Assembly (NCBI RefSeq): GCF_001723175.1
Contig: NC_064652.1
Coordinates: 2,232,001-2,296,000 of the forward strand
DNA: 64,000 bases
Origin: Penicillium oxalicum
Taxonomy: Eukaryota > Ascomycota > Eurotiomycetes > Eurotiales > Aspergillaceae
Reading direction: 5' to 3'
Below the pieces are notes generated by a model, which saw only the letters and a program-made list of their open reading frames with translations, did no database searches and was not told the origin of the DNA. Position 1 is the first letter of the stretch; the number at the start of each line of letters is the position of its first letter. Made by a program: the position numbers and the translations under genes. Of the stretch, positions 60,786 to 64,000 are shown one piece after another.

Positions 60786-63700
60786 CTAACACAGGCCAAG
60801 CTCCAATACCTCCTGTACCAGCATCTCCTCTTCTCGATCGATCAGTCCAAACACCTTGATGAACGTATTCTTCAATTGCTGTGCCACTGCATCCGTGACC
60901 ACATCTGGGTCATATCCGAGAATTACCTTCACACTATCTCGATGCACCTCACAGTTCACGTATAGCGCCTGTGGGGAGTCGTAGTCCGGGGGAAGGGAAC
61001 AGCGCCAATTTTGAAACATGGACGGCATCAGATCTGGCAGATACGCCTGCACGTTGAAGATTGTCCAGCATCGACACGCGGCTGCGGTTTCTGAGCTGAG
61101 TTCTGCCAGCTTGTACCACCCTAGATTCTGGAATGGTAACTCGTCTAGCGCCTGAGCCTGAACAGCGGCCAGGGACTCGGAAATACTCCGGGAGGGCTGT
61201 AGAAGAATACGCCTTGGTAGAGGCATCACGGCAGCGCAGACCATGTCAGCCATGCCAGGCACAGGGGCACCCCGGCGGCTGTGCGAAGCAGCAAACACTA
61301 TATCCGTACCCTTGCTCCCCTTGCTCCAGAGCGCAAGAACGAGTGCCATTGTCAAAGAGGCCTTATTTTCAACGGTATACATGCTGTTACTTCGCACGTC
61401 AGTTCTTCGAGGAATTGAAAAAGCGGGCAGCCATTTGCGGGCCAGCAAGGCGTGGTCCTGTGTAGGGAGCGGTGCGGGTAAGGGTAAAGGCTGATAGCCA
61501 GCGAAGGTACGTCGCCAGTAATCTTCTGTCTCCTGATTGACTGCTGCGAGCCATTGAAGATACTGGCCATGATCACTGGGGAGCAAAATTTCGGAGTTGT
61601 AAGCTCGTTCAAGCTGCTGGAAAAGTGCAAGAAGCCCGTGGTCGTCGTACAAGGTATGGTGAATGAGGAGAGTGAGGGAGTGAGAGTGGGTTTGGCCATC
61701 GGTCGTTCGAGCCACAGTCAGTCGCACTAGGGGCTTCTGCAACCCCCAGAGATCCTCAATTTCTCCGTCAAGAGGGCGGTTGGGCTGTAATCTCAAGGGC
61801 GAGCCATTCTTCATCACCACCTGGTAGCCCTGGCCCTCAACAACCAGAAATTGCGACCTTAAGATTGGGTTGGCCCGGAGAACGGCGCTCCACGCCATCG
61901 CTAACCGCTCCACGTCGATTTCAGGACCCAGCATCGTATCGATTCGAGAGGTCAAATTATAGCTGGAAGTGGCCTCGATATCCGTGCACGCGGCGAACAT
62001 GTCATCCGCAGGGAAGATGTCTTCGACAGTGGCGGGTCCATCCGGATGATACGCAGCCATGATCATTTGCGTAAGGCGATTGCGTTTCTTGGCATCATCC
62101 CCCAGCCACTGAAAGGGACGGCAGTGGTGATGGTTTAATGAATCTGGAAGTTTAGATTCCGTTGCCACGTCCGCCAGCGCAGTGAGGGTTCGGCGTTGAA
62201 ATATATCCTTCACCGTGAAGAAGACGTCTTCTTTCAGGGCAGTGCTGACCAGTTGCATGGCCGAGAGAGAATTGCCCCCGATCTGAAACCAGTCATCCTG
62301 GCGACCAATGCTTTCTGGGTCAACACGAAGGATTTTCGCCCACAAACGACGTATTGACGTTTCCATCGCCGTCTGCGGGGCCTCCACGCTATCCATGCAA
62401 TTAGAGGCTTGGAGAGACTTCCATTCATTAGGCGATAACGTGGCGATTCGTTCTCGCAGGGCCCGACGGTTGACCTTGCCAGTCGAAGTCAAAGGCACTG
62501 CAGCCAGACGCACGCAGAACTCTGGCACCATGTACAAGGGAAGTTTGACCGCAAGAGCGCGGAGTAGATCCTCAGTCCATGACCGCATCTCTGCCGAGGG
62601 AGCACAAAACTCGGGTGTCAAAGGGGCATGGGGTGACTGGGACGATGAGGCGCAGTGTACAAAGACCACCAACTGGGGTGAGATATTCTGACGCCTCACT
62701 ACCTCCGCAAGAACAGTGCAGCTCTGGCCGTACTGAGACAGATATGCGCGTACATGGCTCTCTACCTCCGCGAGCTCGACTCGCTGGCCGCGTATCTTCA
62801 CCTGCGTGTCGATACGACCAGAATATTCGAGAGATCCGTCACGATTATAGCGGACCAGATCCCCCGTACGGTACATCCGACTCTCACTAGCCGCACCCCC
62901 TTGTAGCCGCCGATGCAGCCATCGAGGGCTCGAAATAAAGGCTGCCGCCGTGAGGTCTGGTCTGTTCAAGTAACCTAGGCTGAGTGCCGGGCTCTCCACC
63001 AGCAACTCGCCTACCGTACCTATAGGGAGCAACACATGATAATCCTCTGGATCGACGACCCAGCAGTTTGCGGCCGGAGCCCGACCGATATTGGTTGCAA
63101 TAGTGCCGCATGCCCCCAGCTCGGGGTTGACAGTTGTGCCGGCGGCTACTTCTGCTGGTCCGTACAAGCCCCGAACGGCTCGAACCGGCGGGGAGGCAGT
63201 CAGCCATCGGGTGAAGTCCTCGGCCAGGATCGCCTCCCCTCCGAGCACTAGAGTTTCCAGACACGGCAGATCTTTGGGGTCGAGCACACGCGCGATGGAC
63301 GGGGTCAAAAAAATCCAGTTTGCACGCAGTGTGTGGATTGTGCGCCCGAGGTGATTCTGGCGCTCCGCTTCAGACGGGATGCATATGCATCCGCCAGCTA
63401 GGAGAGTTAGGAGGTGATCAGAGACGCTAACGTCGAAGGCGTATGAAGCAAACTGGAAGACTCTCGATGCCGAGGTCAACGCCAGTGGGGATATCAGCCC
63501 TTGCGCACTCGTGGCATATGCGGCATGGGACACTACCACTCCTTTGGGAGTACCGGTGGAGCCGGAGGTGAAGACCACATACAGGGGATGGGATGGGGTG
63601 ATTTCCGAGCCAGGCCCTAAGGATAATGTGGAGAAGGAGGATAAGGAACTTTCGGTGTGGTCCAAAGTACCCTCCACAAGCAGGACTTGGCGAGCCAGCC

Positions 63701-64000
63701 CGTCCACCGTCTGGATAGAGAATTTGTCGGTCAAGATGACAGTGGCTCGGAGATCCTCGGTGATGAGCCGCAGTCGCTCCCGGGGGTGACTGGGGTCGAG
63801 CAGCACAAAGGCGGCGCCTGCTTTGATGATGGCTAGAATGGCCACTGGGGCCCAGCAAGACTTTGCAAGACAGATGGGAACGAAACTACCAGGTGTGACT
63901 CCTCGGGCGGCGATCGTGCGGGCGAGGAGAGTGGACCTTGCTTCCAATTCTGCATAGGTCAAGTCGCCATCCCATCCGCAGACGGCAGGTGCATCAGGGC
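60786..64000 (-). CDS. NRPS-2: A-T-C nonribosomal peptide synthetase (5' end beyond window)
   Basis: Open without a break to the right edge, so the true start lies outside; at least 1,070 residues are visible. Adenylation domain: DLTYAELEARS, VVFTSGSTGTPKG (core A3), FDVSVSDH (A4), RGLYGPAE (A5, where the usual Asn is Gly), YRTGDL (A8), KIRGQRVELAEVE (A9) and STGKVNRRAL (A10 with its lysine). Carrier domain DDWFQIGGNSLSAMQL holds the phosphopantetheine serine. The terminal condensation domain has HHTLYDD, with the catalytic second histidine kept and a tyrosine 14 residues after the first aspartate. The C-terminus ends without a thioesterase or reductase. Unlike NRPS-1 there is no frame defect. 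Neighbours and parallel architecture suggest it works with NRPS-1, but further upstream modules may exist outside the window. Confidence 0.93.
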   Translation of the reverse strand, partial: PDAPAVCGWDGDLTYAELEARSTLLARTIAARGVTPGSFVPICLAKSCWAPVAILAIIKAGAAFVLLDPSHPRERLRLITEDLRATVILTDKFSIQTVDGLARQVLLVEGTLDHTESSLSSFSTLSLGPGSEITPSHPLYVVFTSGSTGTPKGVVVSHAAYATSAQGLISPLALTSASRVFQFASYAFDVSVSDHLLTLLAGGCICIPSEAERQNHLGRTIHTLRANWIFLTPSIARVLDPKDLPCLETLVLGGEAILAEDFTRWLTASPPVRAVRGLYGPAEVAAGTTVNPELGACGTIATNIGRAPAANCWVVDPEDYHVLLPIGTVGELLVESPALSLGYLNRPDLTAAAFISSPRWLHRRLQGGAASESRMYRTGDLVRYNRDGSLEYSGRIDTQVKIRGQRVELAEVESHVRAYLSQYGQSCTVLAEVVRRQNISPQLVVFVHCASSSQSPHAPLTPEFCAPSAEMRSWTEDLLRALAVKLPLYMVPEFCVRLAAVPLTSTGKVNRRALRERIATLSPNEWKSLQASNCMDSVEAPQTAMETSIRRLWAKILRVDPESIGRQDDWFQIGGNSLSAMQLVSTALKEDVFFTVKDIFQRRTLTALADVATESKLPDSLNHHHCRPFQWLGDDAKKRNRLTQMIMAAYHPDGPATVEDIFPADDMFAACTDIEATSSYNLTSRIDTMLGPEIDVERLAMAWSAVLRANPILRSQFLVVEGQGYQVVMKNGSPLRLQPNRPLDGEIEDLWGLQKPLVRLTVARTTDGQTHSHSLTLLIHHTLYDDHGLLALFQQLERAYNSEILLPSDHGQYLQWLAAVNQETEDYWRRTFAGYQPLPLPAPLPTQDHALLARKWLPAFSIPRRTDVRSNSMYTVENKASLTMALVLALWSKGSKGTDIVFAASHSRRGAPVPGMADMVCAAVMPLPRRILLQPSRSISESLAAVQAQALDELPFQNLGWYKLAELSSETAAACRCWTIFNVQAYLPDLMPSMFQNWRCSLPPDYDSPQALYVNCEVHRDSVKVILGYDPDVVTDAVAQQLKNTFIKVFGLIDREEEMLVQEVLELGLC

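Overview
The window looks like a chromosome segment of a filamentous ascomycete, most likely Eurotiales (Aspergillus/Penicillium type). The reasons are short GT-AG introns of about 50-150 nt, a 217-aa ribosomal protein L10a and an Arf1 split in the usual fungal way, fungal-type telomerase reverse transcriptase, a DUF3405 protein, HAL-like kinase and CorA-like families typical of Pezizomycotina, and a nonribosomal peptide (NRPS) locus. Everything was read by eye; exon boundaries come from splice motifs, reading phase and continuity of conserved motifs.

Left part (1-28 kb), mostly housekeeping or conserved genes: a flavin monooxygenase with a long C-terminal extension (+), a RING-finger protein (+), a DUF3405 type II membrane protein (-, broken by one frameshift), Arf1 (-), a CorA-like membrane protein in 8 exons (-), a GNAT acetyltransferase (+), ribosomal protein L10a/uL1 (+), a mitochondrial-looking protein (-), and a 1,929-aa Rho GEF with DH, BAR-like and SH3-like parts (-).

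Middle (28-47 kb): an intact six-exon telomerase reverse transcriptase (TERT, +, about 1,226 aa, all catalytic aspartates present) lies in long gene-poor flanks. It is followed by a TBC (Rab-GAP-like) gene with about six small indels and a divergent protein kinase gene with two lesions. An intron-containing tRNA-Tyr(GUA) lies between those two. Eight of the ten frame breaks I found in the window fall in this 38-46.5 kb stretch, while nearby genes are clean.

Right part (46.9-64 kb): an NADP-dependent medium-chain reductase and a small conserved-looking protein border a biosynthetic locus. The locus holds NRPS-1 (A-T-C with a fungal terminal-condensation motif, one frameshift in a C6 run), a SAM methyltransferase, a class-V PLP enzyme, a phytanoyl-CoA-dioxygenase-like Fe(II)/2OG enzyme, and NRPS-2 (A-T-C, running off the right edge). 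No transporter, regulator or P450 is seen inside the window. I infer that the two NRPSs each activate a residue, with the methyltransferase, PLP enzyme and dioxygenase tailoring a small peptide or alkaloid; I do not recognise the product. This locus is the best candidate for an undescribed system.
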